DNA of 64,000 nt from Burkholderia sp. Nafp2/4-1b (GCF_003635165.1 NZ_ML058610.1:1-64000); one strand, 5' to 3'; counted from the stretch's first letter, positions 1 through 9,700 are shown. The notes: a model not told the origin generated them from the letters alone. Made by a program: numbers and translations.

Positions 1-327
1 GTAGATCTGGATCGACAGCAGAGACAGCACCGCGATCGACGCCATCATCAGCCGCGCGGGCTTCCAGCGCCAGCCGAGCACGACAAGCGCCGGCACCGTG
101 CCGATCAGCACCGCCTTGTCGTAGTCATTCACGTGTTCGTTGTAATGCACGAACGCATGGCCCGCGCCGACCACGAGGGCCAGCGCGAACAGCCAGTCGA
201 TGACCGACAGGCGCGCGACGAATGAAAAGCGCGTGCCATGCACGTCGACGCGCGACCTGCGGCGGTGCCGGTACGGCAGGCTCGCAGCGGGCACCGTGCC
301 GCTGCGCGTGAATCGGATGGTTTTCAT
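1..327 (-). CDS. ccsB: CcsB/ResC-type cytochrome c maturation protein, N-terminal part (runs off left edge)
   Basis: Translating the minus strand from ATG at 327 gives 109 residues open to the window edge. A basic, probably cytoplasmic head of about 35 residues is followed by three hydrophobic stretches around DWLFALALVVGAG, LIGTVPALVVLGW and MMASIAVLSLLSI. The DWLF start, the YDKAVL segment and the GWRWKP turn resemble the N-terminus of beta-proteobacterial CcsB (system II haem export and cytochrome c ligation, inner membrane). The catalytic WWD region would lie outside the window, so the assignment is by N-terminal resemblance only. It sits 162 bp downstream of a dihaem cytochrome gene on the same strand, and at least four CxxCH motifs are encoded upstream, so a maturation role fits. 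No resB precedes it, unlike the usual resB-ccsB order. Confidence 0.72.
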   Translation of the reverse strand, partial: MKTIRFTRSGTVPAASLPYRHRRRSRVDVHGTRFSFVARLSVIDWLFALALVVGAGHAFVHYNEHVNDYDKAVLIGTVPALVVLGWRWKPARLMMASIAVLSLLSIQIY

Positions 328-489
328 GGTGCTCGGGAACGAACCCGCCTCTCGAATAAAAAGCGGCGCCCCGCCCCGGGGGAGACGGTGCACCGAAACG
401 ATTCCGGCCGGTCCGTCGTGCGTGCCTGCGGCCTGTGCGGCCGGTGCGGCCTGGGTGCTCGCACGCGCGGCGCCACGACCGCCGTCAGC

Positions 490-1161
490 TCATTCACTGG
501 CCGGCTTACTCGCCGATGCGTCGCCCGTCTCCGGAAACGCTTCGACGAAAGCCGCGACCGCGCGCATGTCCTGCTCGCTCATGTTCCCGCACACCTCCTT
601 CATGACCGCGCCGCGCGGCCGCGTATCGGTCTCGCGGAACACGCGAAGCTGCTTGATCACGTAGTCCGCGTGCTGGCCGGCAAGACGCGGAAACGCGCTC
701 TGCCCCTCGCCATGCTGGCCGTGGCATCCGATGCATGCGGCGACGCCCTTGTCCGGCAGGCCCGCCATGAAGATCGCCCGGCCCGCTTCGACGAGCGCAG
801 GGTCGCCGGTCGCGCCGAGCGTCGCCGGCTGGCTCGAAAAATAAACTGCCAGCTCGTCGATCTGCGCGTCGGTCAGATGCGTGAAGCCCCACATGAACCG
901 CTTCGCGTTCGGATCGGTGCGCGCGTGATGCTTGAAATCCGTCAGTTGATCGACGAGGTATTCCTTGCCCTGTCCGGCAAGCTTCGGAAACATCGGCGAT
1001 ACCGACACGCCGGTCGCGCCGTGACAGTTCGAGCACACCTGCAGCGCGATGGTCTTGCCCGACACGGACGGATTGTCGACTTCCCGCGACCGCTCGAGGT
1101 CGTGACAACCCGCTGCCGCCAGCACCAGCGCAAGCGAAGCGAAATGGGTCAGCTTGTTCAT
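490..1161 (-). CDS. Dihaem cytochrome c lipoprotein (c4/c553-like)
   Basis: 223 aa. The ATG at 1161 puts a lipoprotein signal at the N-terminus, with the lipobox LAAAGC and Cys19 as lipidation site; longer in-frame starts overlap the upstream gene. Two class I cytochrome c domains follow. The first has CSNCH (Cys43, Cys46, His47) and the second CIGCH (Cys143, Cys146, His147). Each is followed by the FPxLAGQ segment typical of cytochrome c4/c553 pairs, and methionines (for example in SPMF and in MKEVCGNM) could be axial ligands. The product should be a membrane-anchored periplasmic electron carrier. It is the last cytochrome of the minus-strand redox run, 70 bp after the haem/barrel gene, and could take electrons from the upstream oxidase-like proteins. 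The electron partners are inferred from position only. Confidence 0.9.
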   Translation of the reverse strand: MNKLTHFASLALVLAAAGCHDLERSREVDNPSVSGKTIALQVCSNCHGATGVSVSPMFPKLAGQGKEYLVDQLTDFKHHARTDPNAKRFMWGFTHLTDAQIDELAVYFSSQPATLGATGDPALVEAGRAIFMAGLPDKGVAACIGCHGQHGEGQSAFPRLAGQHADYVIKQLRVFRETDTRPRGAVMKEVCGNMSEQDMRAVAAFVEAFPETGDASASKPASE

Positions 1162-1177
1162 TTCAGTGCTCTCCCTG

Positions 1178-1213
1178 CCGCGACGTCCGCGACGTCCGCG
1201 ACGTCGGCCACGT
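1178..1213. repeat. Four 9-bp tandem repeats between two cytochrome genes
   Basis: Three exact copies of ccgcgacgt (1178-1186, 1187-1195, 1196-1204) and one degenerate copy (1205-1213) fill most of the gap between the barrel/haem gene and the dihaem cytochrome gene. They lie upstream of the ribosome-binding region of the latter. No regulatory role can be claimed. Confidence 0.8.
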
Positions 1214-1231
1214 CCAGTGTCCCGCCGGATG

Positions 1232-2617
1232 TCAGAACGACGCGATCCATAGATAGATGAACAGCGTGTCGTTGTCCCTTGCATTGCGTCCGTTGCCGTC
1301 GTAGTTGGTCGTCGCGCCGAGGAACTTGGTGAAGTGCGTGTACTGGATGCCGACGCGAATGTGTTGATCCGGAATCCAGAATATCTCGGGCGTCCAGCCC
1401 TGCGAATTCGGATGGAAGTTCGCGCTCGCCGCATAGGCCGTGCTGTCGGCGGTGCCCGTCGTATTGAAGAACGACAGGCTGACGCCATACTTGGACTGGT
1501 ACACGTATGACGCCTTGAGCCGCAGCGAATTCAGGTTCGCGGCCGAGTTGTCGCTCACGACGAAATTGTTCGGATCGTGAATGTTTTCACGTACGTAGCG
1601 CGCCTGCGCGGTGATCGTGTGCGGCTCCAGCAGGTACTGATACTGCGTGTCGAAACCGTAGTCACGATAGCGCGTCACACCCGTGCCGAAGATCGGGAAG
1701 CTGTTCGGGTCGTTCGGATAGATGTCGACGCTCAACCCGAATGCGCCGACCATCAGGCTGTGCGGCCCCCAGTCGCGCGTCAGTGCGATGCGCGCATACG
1801 GGTTGTAGCCCCGCAGGTAGACCTGCGGGTGGTCCGGGTTGCCCGCGTGGTTGCCCTTGCTCAGGAATGACCAGATGCCGTCGGCCGTGCTGTAGGCGGT
1901 CAGCTCCGCATAGACCGTCTTGTTCCAGTACAGGTACCCGCCCATGCCGACGACCTGCATCGCGAGCCCGCCCTCGATCATCGGCGTAACCGGAACGCCG
2001 CCAACCGGGCTGATCGCCGAGCCGATGTACGGATAGCTCCAGGCCGGCGCGGTGTTGAACACGTCCTGAACGGTCGGGTTGTTATGCAGCGTCAGGCCGA
2101 GGATCAGGTCGTTGGCGGGCGAGATGATCCGGTCGACGAAGCGGAAGTCGGTGTTGTCCGATGCCCACCACCCTTTCCATTTTCCGTTGGCATCCTGATG
2201 ATCGTAGTTCGCATAGGTGAATTGCGCGAAGCCGCCGAGATGATCGGTGATCTTGCCGGCGAGGAACACGCTCGCGAAGTCGAAGATCGGCAGGCCGTCC
2301 TTGGGACTGACCGGATTGCCGCTCGTGTCGCTGTTGTAGCGCGTCTTGGTCAGATCGCCTACCGCCATCGCGGCAACCGGAATCGTGCGTTCGCCGAACG
2401 TATAGCCGTTCAGCTTGAACATGCGCCCGTACGGCGTCAGTTCGGGAAACTGTCCGCCGGCATGGCAGGCGACGCAGCTCTGCCCGGTCTGTCGGGCGAA
2501 GATCGGCAGCGCGTGCGCGACGGACGCCTGCAGCATCGCGAGTGCCGCGACCACGATCATCCAGCCGCGATGCGCCCAGCGACGGCGCGCGTCATGCCCG
2601 ACAAGAAGCGTTGTCAT
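1232..2617 (-). CDS. Exported haem-motif protein with beta-barrel-like body
   Basis: 461 aa from ATG at 2617, which has a strong AGGAGG ribosome-binding sequence about 9 bp upstream. A basic N-terminus and hydrophobic segment to about residue 37 look like a signal peptide. A single CVACH haem motif (Cys48, Cys51, His52) follows almost immediately, in the context TGQSCVACHAGG. The remaining 400 residues alternate aromatic and polar residues (GGFAQFTYANYDHQ, GVSLSFFNTTG, HIRVGIQYTHFTKF) and end in SF, as expected of outer-membrane beta-barrels. It could be an outer-membrane porin with a periplasmic haem plug, possibly passing electrons across the outer membrane. The family resembles proteins annotated simply as cytochrome c in Burkholderiales. 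The barrel topology is my inference from residue patterns. Confidence 0.75.
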   Translation of the reverse strand: MTTLLVGHDARRRWAHRGWMIVVAALAMLQASVAHALPIFARQTGQSCVACHAGGQFPELTPYGRMFKLNGYTFGERTIPVAAMAVGDLTKTRYNSDTSGNPVSPKDGLPIFDFASVFLAGKITDHLGGFAQFTYANYDHQDANGKWKGWWASDNTDFRFVDRIISPANDLILGLTLHNNPTVQDVFNTAPAWSYPYIGSAISPVGGVPVTPMIEGGLAMQVVGMGGYLYWNKTVYAELTAYSTADGIWSFLSKGNHAGNPDHPQVYLRGYNPYARIALTRDWGPHSLMVGAFGLSVDIYPNDPNSFPIFGTGVTRYRDYGFDTQYQYLLEPHTITAQARYVRENIHDPNNFVVSDNSAANLNSLRLKASYVYQSKYGVSLSFFNTTGTADSTAYAASANFHPNSQGWTPEIFWIPDQHIRVGIQYTHFTKFLGATTNYDGNGRNARDNDTLFIYLWIASF

Positions 2618-2766
2618 GACTGTTTCCCTCCTCACGCCGTGTGACCCGCGCCGGGCCGGAACCTCGCGCAATGCCTTCATTGTGCGAAGCGCCCGCGAAA
2701 ACCGGCATGGGGACACCTCCTCCATGCGCGGTCTGATTCCTACTCCATCTCGACGCGCGCAGCCGC

Positions 2767-4494
2767 TCAGGGGACGATCCAGCCGCCGTCGGCGGCAAGC
2801 CGCGCACGATCGGGCCCGGCGAACCGCACGATATAGCCGCCCTTCGATGCGAAGCGCTGCCCGGGCGCGAGCGTGAGGCGCGGGTAGTAGCCGGTCAGGA
2901 TGCGACGTTCGAGCATGTCCTCGATGCGCTCGACGAGATACTCGCCCACGAACGCATCGACGAGGTGGCTCAGCGTCTCGGCGAGCAGGCCGCATGCGAG
3001 ATACGTGTCTGCCTGCACCTGCGGCGCGACCATCGGGATGTGCCGGATCGTGAACCAGCCGAACGCGTAGTCGACGCGCACGCGCCGCGCTTCGGGCAAG
3101 TCGAACGGATAGGCGACGCGCGTCATGCCGCGCCAGCGCGTCGGCAGCGGCGTACTGTCGAGCCCGCCGAGCAGCCCCGACATGAACACCGTGTCCGACA
3201 CGGGCGACACATGCTCGAGCGCCGCGAGGTCGGGCGGCCGCAGCCACAGCACGAGCACATCGTCGCGCGTGATCCCGTGCAACGCATGCGCGACACCCTC
3301 GCGAGGCGCGAGCGCGCGATTCGACACCGCGATGCCGTGGGCCTTCAGCGCGGCGGCCAGCGCCTGTGCGCCCCGCTCGCCGTTGTCGCCCCCGCGATAG
3401 ACCTGCCGGACCGTCTTCACCGCCCGGGACGCCGGCCGCGCGGCGGCTTCATCCAGGATGCGCTTCGCGATCAGGTCCGACTCGAGCAGTACGCCGCGCG
3501 AGAAGTACACGGAATAGAAATCGTGATCGGTCTCGACCGGCACCTCGACGTTCGGAAACAGGCACGGCACGGCCTCCTGTTCGCAGAAGTCGTGAACGGG
3601 CGCCCAGTTCCCGCCGCCGATGCCCGACACGACGGCCAGCACCGGCTGTCGGGCGAAATACTGCCTGAGCTGTTCATGCCATGTGTCGGGCGGGCCCGTG
3701 AGCGACCAGACGTGCAGCTCCCAGCGCCGATTGACCATGAACATCATTTTTCGCGTCGAGCGCAGCGGCGGCGTCGCGCCGATCGGAAAGGCGTTCTTGT
3801 CCGCGAAGTAGTGCTGCAGCACGTCGAGCATGCCCGCCCGCTTCACCGGGTCCGCATCGGGCGTGACGATCGTCGCGAAATGCAGCACCGTATCGGTCAC
3901 ACCCGACGGCCGGCGGCGATCGAGACGCTTCAGATAGGCCGTCAGCGCAGCCATGTCGGCATCGCCAAGCGCGTACTGCGGCATCAGCCTGCCGAGCGGC
4001 CGGCCATCCGGGTCGGTCCCGTCGCGCACGGCCCGCGCGAGCCGTTCCTCGGTGTACGGTTCGCGATCGGTGCGCATGCCTGAAACGTACGGGATGTCGA
4101 GATCCTCGCCGGTTTGCGCGCGAGGATGGGAGAGATAGCGCCACGTGATTGGCGGGACCGTGTTGTTGCCTTCCTTCGAGCCGAGGCCGCTGCGCCGGTG
4201 GCAATTGATGCACGCGGCGGCCGCGCCACGCAGGCGCACGCCGTCCGGATGCACGGCTTCGAGCGGCGCGCCCGAACCGAGGATGCCGCGCTGGAAGATC
4301 GCCTCGCCCGCGTCCGCCGGCGCGACGGGCGCGGACGCGACAGGCTCGGCCGCCACCTCGTCGCAGCGCGCGTAACCAGTGGGCACGCACAGCGCGGCCA
4401 GCAACATCCAGCGCGCCAGCCGCCGGCTCGCGACAAGCGGACGCGCCGCCGCGAGAGCCCGCCGCAGCAGCCGTGGCAGCCGGATGCCGCTCAT
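2767..4494 (-). CDS. Cytochrome c domain fused to a type I periplasmic-binding fold
   Basis: 575 aa from ATG at 4494, overlapping the upstream gene's stop by 4 bp (ATGA). A basic start and hydrophobic segment (residues 28-41) give an export signal. A cytochrome c domain follows with CINCH (Cys95, Cys98, His99) and a later LMPQYALGDADMAAL segment that supplies a likely Met ligand and the C-terminal helix. From about residue 215 the chain looks like a branched-chain amino-acid-type periplasmic receptor (ABC substrate-binding fold): FATIVTPDADPVKRAG, LAVVSGIGGGNWAPVHDFCEQ, VKTVRQVYRGGDNGERGAQAL. A haem domain joined to a ligand-sensing fold is uncommon. It may bind a small molecule near the electron-transfer chain. 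The ligand is unknown. Confidence 0.8.
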   Translation of the reverse strand: MSGIRLPRLLRRALAAARPLVASRRLARWMLLAALCVPTGYARCDEVAAEPVASAPVAPADAGEAIFQRGILGSGAPLEAVHPDGVRLRGAAAACINCHRRSGLGSKEGNNTVPPITWRYLSHPRAQTGEDLDIPYVSGMRTDREPYTEERLARAVRDGTDPDGRPLGRLMPQYALGDADMAALTAYLKRLDRRRPSGVTDTVLHFATIVTPDADPVKRAGMLDVLQHYFADKNAFPIGATPPLRSTRKMMFMVNRRWELHVWSLTGPPDTWHEQLRQYFARQPVLAVVSGIGGGNWAPVHDFCEQEAVPCLFPNVEVPVETDHDFYSVYFSRGVLLESDLIAKRILDEAAARPASRAVKTVRQVYRGGDNGERGAQALAAALKAHGIAVSNRALAPREGVAHALHGITRDDVLVLWLRPPDLAALEHVSPVSDTVFMSGLLGGLDSTPLPTRWRGMTRVAYPFDLPEARRVRVDYAFGWFTIRHIPMVAPQVQADTYLACGLLAETLSHLVDAFVGEYLVERIEDMLERRILTGYYPRLTLAPGQRFASKGGYIVRFAGPDRARLAADGGWIVP

Positions 4495-5309
4495 GGCCGT
4501 GGCGTCGGCAGGCCGGTACCCGGCGGCGCCGGCGACACGCTCGCATCGATCGCGACCGAACGGCGTCCGCCGGGCGACATGGGCCGGGTGAAGATCGCAT
4601 CGGCGAGCGGCGGATTCAGCGCCACCTTGTCGATGACCAGCGTGTCCTTGTTCGGGGAAGCCACCGTGTGGCTTTCGATCCTGAGCGGGATCTGCAGGCC
4701 GTCGACACTTTTGAAATCGCTGTAGCTCACTTCGACGGTGACCGTGCCGCGCGGGCCATGCAACTGACGGTCGAACTTCACGTCCAGGAACGTGCGACCA
4801 TCGATCCACACATGGCGAACCGCGCCGGACGGCAGCGTCACCGCGAGGCGGTATGCATCGTGCCCGCCGATCGGGTCGACCCCTTCCAGCGTCACGCCGA
4901 CGCCCTTCGCTTCATGATCGATCAGCGGGCCGTCGATCACCTGCTCTTCACGCGCCGACCTGACCTCTTCGATCGAATACGGCCGCGGACTCGCGCCCAG
5001 CTTCCAGCCTTCCCTGCCGTCGAAGACGCGCACACTCTTGTCGTTCAATACCGTCAACTCGAAGCGCGTCTTGTTCGGGCGCTTCATCGCGAGGACGAAC
5101 GGCATGTCCCGCACGGGGGTGTTGGCACTGTCGACATGGCCGAACCAGACCATCGTCCGGACCTTGCGCCACGCATCGAGCCCGCCCCGCGCGGCGACAT
5201 TCTTCTCGACGATCTGGTCCGCGGTGAGACCCTGCCCCGGTACTTGCTTGCACGCGCACAAGGCTGCCGCCATGCAGCCGGCGAGCACCCACGATTCGAT
5301 TCGCTTCAT
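4491..5309 (-). CDS. LolA-like outer-membrane lipoprotein-sorting-type lipoprotein, paralogue 1
   Basis: 272 aa. ATG at 5309 begins a lipoprotein signal ending in CMAAALCAC. The mature part starts with the pattern ADQIVEKNVAARGGLDAWRKV and continues with long beta-strand segments (MPFVLAMKRPNKTRFEL, KSVRVFDGREGWKL, AYRLAVTLPSGAVRHVWID, VTVEVSYSDFKSVDGLQIPL). This is the half-barrel pattern of LolA/LppX-like carriers of hydrophobic cargo. It closely parallels the next upstream gene, pointing to tandem duplication. It overlaps the haem/receptor gene by 4 bp, so the two are probably co-translated. It may chaperone a lipid or lipidated partner for the redox complex. The cargo is not visible from sequence. 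Confidence 0.75.
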   Translation of the reverse strand: MKRIESWVLAGCMAAALCACKQVPGQGLTADQIVEKNVAARGGLDAWRKVRTMVWFGHVDSANTPVRDMPFVLAMKRPNKTRFELTVLNDKSVRVFDGREGWKLGASPRPYSIEEVRSAREEQVIDGPLIDHEAKGVGVTLEGVDPIGGHDAYRLAVTLPSGAVRHVWIDGRTFLDVKFDRQLHGPRGTVTVEVSYSDFKSVDGLQIPLRIESHTVASPNKDTLVIDKVALNPPLADAIFTRPMSPGGRRSVAIDASVSPAPPGTGLPTPRP

Positions 5310-5335
5310 GGCCCCGATCCTCGCCCGATTGTCGG

Positions 5336-6160
5336 CTAGCGGCTCGTCACCGTGGCCGCACCGCGCTGCGGCTTGCCGAACGATGCATCGTCCACCGGCT
5401 GATTCACCGCCACGTGATCGATCGTCAACTTGTGCGTTCCCTTCACGCCGGCAACGGCCGTCTCGAGCGTATGCGGTACGACGATCCCCCCTTCCTTCCG
5501 GAAGTCGCGAAAGAACACGGAGACGCCGTGCATCTTGCCGTCGAGCACGCGCGGCTCGCCGTCGATCTTCAGCTCGAGGAACGTTGCCGCATCGATCCAC
5601 ACGCGACGCTCCGCCCGCTCTTTCGTCGTCACTTTCAGCACGTACGCGCGATGCCCTTCCACCGTTTCCGAGCCGAGCAGCTGAACCGTGCTGCCCTTGC
5701 TCGCGTAATCGACGAGCGGCCCGTCCAGTTCCGCGGACTGCGCCGCCGATTTCGCCTCGGTCGGCGTATAGGGCTCGACTTCGTCACGGCCGAGAAATGG
5801 CCGGACTTTCCAGCCCTGCGCACCGTCATAGACCTGGAACGCCGTCTGCCCGTTGAAGCGGACTTCGAAGCGGCTCTTGTGCGGACGCTTCATCGTCATC
5901 ACGAACGGCAGCGCGGTGTTCTTCTTGCCGCCGGCCTCCATCAGCCCCGACATCGTCAGCGTGCTGACCGTGCGCCAGGCTTGCAGCCCGCCGCGCGCCG
6001 CCACGTTGCGCTCGACGATCTGCGCGGCGCTCGCGCGCCCCGCCGATGCCGCCCCGGCCTGGGCGGTGCCTGCCGCCGAGGCCGCGATCGAAGCGGGCGC
6101 CGATGCGAGCAAACCGGCCAGCGAGGCCGCCCCAATCACTACCGAAAGAAACCGGGTCAT
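5336..6160 (-). CDS. LolA-like periplasmic protein, paralogue 2
   Basis: 274 aa from ATG at 6160. It has a classical signal peptide (cleavage near ASIAASAAG) rather than the lipobox of its neighbour. The mature protein repeats the same plan: AAQIVERNVAARGGLQAWRTV, LPFVMTMKRPHKSRFEV, AFQVYDGAQGWKV, RAYVLKVTTKERAERRVWID and FFRDFRKEGGIVVPHTLE. Similarity to the 4491-5309 product extends over most of the length, so the two are duplicates, one soluble and one probably membrane-anchored. Such a pair could hand cargo from soluble carrier to anchored acceptor, as LolA does to LolB, but that is inference. The gap to the downstream gene is 26 bp. Confidence 0.75.
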   Translation of the reverse strand: MTRFLSVVIGAASLAGLLASAPASIAASAAGTAQAGAASAGRASAAQIVERNVAARGGLQAWRTVSTLTMSGLMEAGGKKNTALPFVMTMKRPHKSRFEVRFNGQTAFQVYDGAQGWKVRPFLGRDEVEPYTPTEAKSAAQSAELDGPLVDYASKGSTVQLLGSETVEGHRAYVLKVTTKERAERRVWIDAATFLELKIDGEPRVLDGKMHGVSVFFRDFRKEGGIVVPHTLETAVAGVKGTHKLTIDHVAVNQPVDDASFGKPQRGAATVTSR

Positions 6161-6202
6161 GAGTCTTCTCCTGTCCCTGTGCCGCGAATCGCGGCCGCAT
6201 CG

Positions 6203-6709
6203 TCATTCGACCAGCAGCCCGTCGATATGCAACGATCCGATGATCACGTTCACGCGTTCGCCGACCTTGACGACGTTGCCCTTGTTCGAAAACACCATCC
6301 AGTATTCGCGGCCGGCCTCGAGCCGGCCGCTTTGCCGCAACTGGCCGACCTTGTCCATCACCGGCACCTCCAGCAGCGCGTGACTCGCCTGCCCGTACAG
6401 ATACGGCGTCGCGCTCCTGTCGGCGAGCCGCTTCGCGGCGGCGGGATCGGTCACGCGATAGCTGAAGCGGATCAGGTTGTCCGATGAGATGCGGTGCACC
6501 TTCAGGTTGTCGATCCCCCTCGTCATCATGTAGTAGGTCCTCGCGCGCCCCGGGAGGCCCGGCCGGTATGGCGAATGCCTCGCACCCGCGCCGGGCGCGG
6601 CAGCCGCGCCCTGCTGCGCCGCGGCCGGCTCTGCGACGGCCGCGGCGGCCAGACAGGCGGCGACGGCGTAAAGCGCCGCGCGCCTGTACAGCAAACGTGA
6701 ACGGTTCAT
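6203..6709 (-). CDS. Small secreted protein of unknown function
   Basis: 168 aa from ATG at 6709, only 14 bp after the giant gene's stop. An N-terminal signal peptide (ALYAVAACLAAAAVAEPAAAQ) precedes a low-complexity linker and a compact domain of about 110 residues: RTYYMMTRGIDNLKVHRISS, IRFSYRVTDPAAAKRLAD, ASHALLEVPVMDKVGQL, YWMVFSNKGNVVKVGERVNVIIG. The regular beta-strand pattern suggests a small beta-sandwich. It has no cysteines or haem motif in the mature part, so it is not a cytochrome. I do not recognise a family. Its place inside the run suggests an accessory or assembly part for the oxidase-like proteins. Confidence 0.65.
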   Translation of the reverse strand: MNRSRLLYRRAALYAVAACLAAAAVAEPAAAQQGAAAAPGAGARHSPYRPGLPGRARTYYMMTRGIDNLKVHRISSDNLIRFSYRVTDPAAAKRLADRSATPYLYGQASHALLEVPVMDKVGQLRQSGRLEAGREYWMVFSNKGNVVKVGERVNVIIGSLHIDGLLVE

Positions 6710-6723
6710 GGCCCCCCCCCTTT

Positions 6724-9700
6724 TTACGGTCGATTCAGCGCCGTGCCGAGCCCAAGCGGATGGACCGGCAGGCCGCCCACGATGCCGGCCGGCACGTTCG
6801 GCGCCGCCGGCGGCGCGATCGGCAGGCCGCCCACCGCGCCGGCCGGTACGGTCGGCACCGCCAGCGGGGGAATCGGCAGGCCGCCCACGACGCCGGTCAG
6901 CGCCGTGCCGAGCGCCAGCGGATCGATCGGCAGGCCGCCCACGATGCCGGACGGCAGGAATTCGACCGCACCGATGTCGTACTTCCCCTGTTGCGGACGC
7001 GTCGTGCCGAAGAAATCATGATTCGGCGCGCCCGTCGGCGTTCCTGCGTTGATCGCGGGCGAACCTGCGCGCGGCGAGTAGTTGCCGAGCAGGACGCCGT
7101 AACCGGTACTGCCGGACACGATCGACATGTTGAACAGCGACAGCGGGCCGTACGACATGTTGATCCACTGGTTGCCCTCATCCGGCACGGCCGACGGCAG
7201 CAGGGTGAACAGCGGGTTCGGCAGGATCGTGTCCGAGATGCCGGGCGGCACCGCGAACCCGTTTCCGCCTCCTTCCGGCGGCACGCGTGCGCCATTGCAG
7301 TACTGGCTCACGACTGCCGGGTCGGCCCCGCTGTTGTTCGCGCCCGGGTAGTCGCCCACATCCGTCAGGATCGAATACCGCGGGCTCAGCGTAAGACCCG
7401 AATCATGCTTGCTCGGGCTCGTGTCGCCATACGCGCCGATATCCCAATACACCGCGTGCGAATCGCAATAGCCTGTCGCATGCCCCGCCTGGTTCAACGT
7501 CGGGTTCAACGTCACCGTGTTCTGCAGCCCGGGAATGTTCGGATTCGCTCCGGACACCGTGATGAAGAACGTGCGGTTCTGCCAGAACACGTTGTTGGTC
7601 AGCACCGGGTTCGAGAACGTCGTGCAGTTCGCCAGGCCCGCCGGACACGCCACCCCGGCGTTGGTGAACGCCGTCACGAAGTTCGCCGTATGCCGCGCGG
7701 TCTCGAGCCCGGCAGGCTGGTACGTCGACGTCGTGATCGGGTTGCACGTCGTTTGCGCGCCGACCGTGGTGCAGTTCGGCGGCCCGACGTTCGCCTGGGT
7801 AGCCGCGTCCGTGTTGAACAGCACGCCGGAGGACGCCGTCGCGTCGTTCGACATCACGGTGTTGTTGACGAAGCTCACGCGCACCGCGTCCTGCAGCGAC
7901 ACGCCGCCGCCGCCCCAGCCCGCGACGTTGTTCGCGATGATGTTGTTGATCACGCGAACCGCGTACCAGTTCGCCGCGTTGCCGGGGCTGCGCTGTACGT
8001 CCGTGCCGTTCACCTGCTGCAGCCGCAGCCCGCCGCCCTTGCCGCTCTCCGCCGTGTTGCCCATGATCAGGTTGCCGTCGATCACCAGTTGCGGCCCGAT
8101 ACCGTCGGACAGTTGCGGCGCGCAGTCGACGTCGACCGTCGAGTTCTCGCAGAAGGTGCCGTCCGGCGGCACGCCCTGCGCGATGATGCCGCCGCCGTAG
8201 GTCGGCAGTGTCGGGTTGTTGCTCTGGTTGAACAGCACCCAGTTGTGCGAAATGTCGCCGGCATAGCTGAAGCCGAAGTGCGCGATGCCTCCGCCGTCGC
8301 CGCTGCTCATGTTGCCGCACACCCAGTTGTAGTTGAAGTGGTAGTTGTCGGCGCCCGAGCAGAACACGACGCCGCCGGCCGACGACGGTGTGCTCGAATT
8401 GATTTCATCGCCGTACGCCGCGTTCGACGTCACCGAATTGTGGTGCACGTTCACGTCCTTGTTGAAGCCGAACGGAAGCTGGGTGATCCCGTTGGCCGCG
8501 ATCGTGCCGTCCGGCACTTCGACCTGGCCGACCGAGATGCCGCCCGCGAGCGTCCCGGCGTTCGAGAACACACGGTTGTTCGACACCTCCATCAGATGGT
8601 TCCAGCCGTGCAGGAAAATCCCGCCGCCGCCTTGCGAGCTGTTCGTGACCGTGATGCCGTCGATGCGCGACGGATTGCACAGGAAGTTGCTCGGGTTATT
8701 CCTGCAATCCCGCGGGCTGCCCGTGAGCGGCACGCAAATGCCGTTCGCGACGCAGTTCGGGTCGGCCTGCGGCACGCCGCGTACCAGCACGTCCCTCACG
8801 CCCTTGCCGAGCACCGTGATGCCGGCGCCTTCGTACGCGCCCATCAGCGTCGGCTCGAGCAGCATTTCGCCGAGATTGCCGTTCAGGGTCGAGTCCCACC
8901 CCACGGTCGGCTCGAACGGGATCGGGTCGACCTTGCGTTGCATCGCCGTCGGGCACGTGTACGTGCCGCTCGGGTCGTACGGGTTCGAGGACGAGATCAT
9001 CGCGCCGTTGACCGCGACGCCGAACAGGCAGTCGACCTTCCTGCGCCACGCGTCCATCTTGCCCGACGGATGCGTGTTCGCATTGATCACCACGGACGGC
9101 GCGCCGACGCCCTGCAGCCGCACCGGCTTCCACATCACGACCATTTCGTTGTAGGTGCCCGGACCGACGATGATCAGGTCGCCCGGGGTCGCGTTGTCGA
9201 TCGCGGTCTGGATCGCGTCGTTGGTCGCGTTCTCGCCGTTCACGTAAGTCGGCGCCTTGCCCCCTACCGTCACGGTGACCGTGTCGATCGTGTTCTTGCC
9301 GCTGGCGGTCGTGACGACCAGTTCGCCGCAGGACGTCGGCGTCAGCACGCCGCTCTGCTGAACCGTGCAGCTCGAGCCGACCAGCGACGTCACGGCGACG
9401 TGGATCTCCGAGTCGGTCCATGACAGCACCGACGCCACCTTGCCGCCGATCGTGACCTTGCCTTGCGCCTGACCGAAGCCGTAATGGCGCTTGACGAACT
9501 TCTGGTTGTACGGCGCAGCGGTCGCGCCCGGCCCGTTGTACGCGTTGTTCGGCACGACCTGGTCGCCGAGCGCCTTGATCGTCAGCTGGTGACCGACCGC
9601 GCCGACCCACGGGCCCGCGCCGCCGCCGCTCGCGTCGCCGGTCACGCTGGCGATCGCGGGCGTGCCGTCCGGGTACGCGCAGTCGGGCGGGTTGTAGCCG

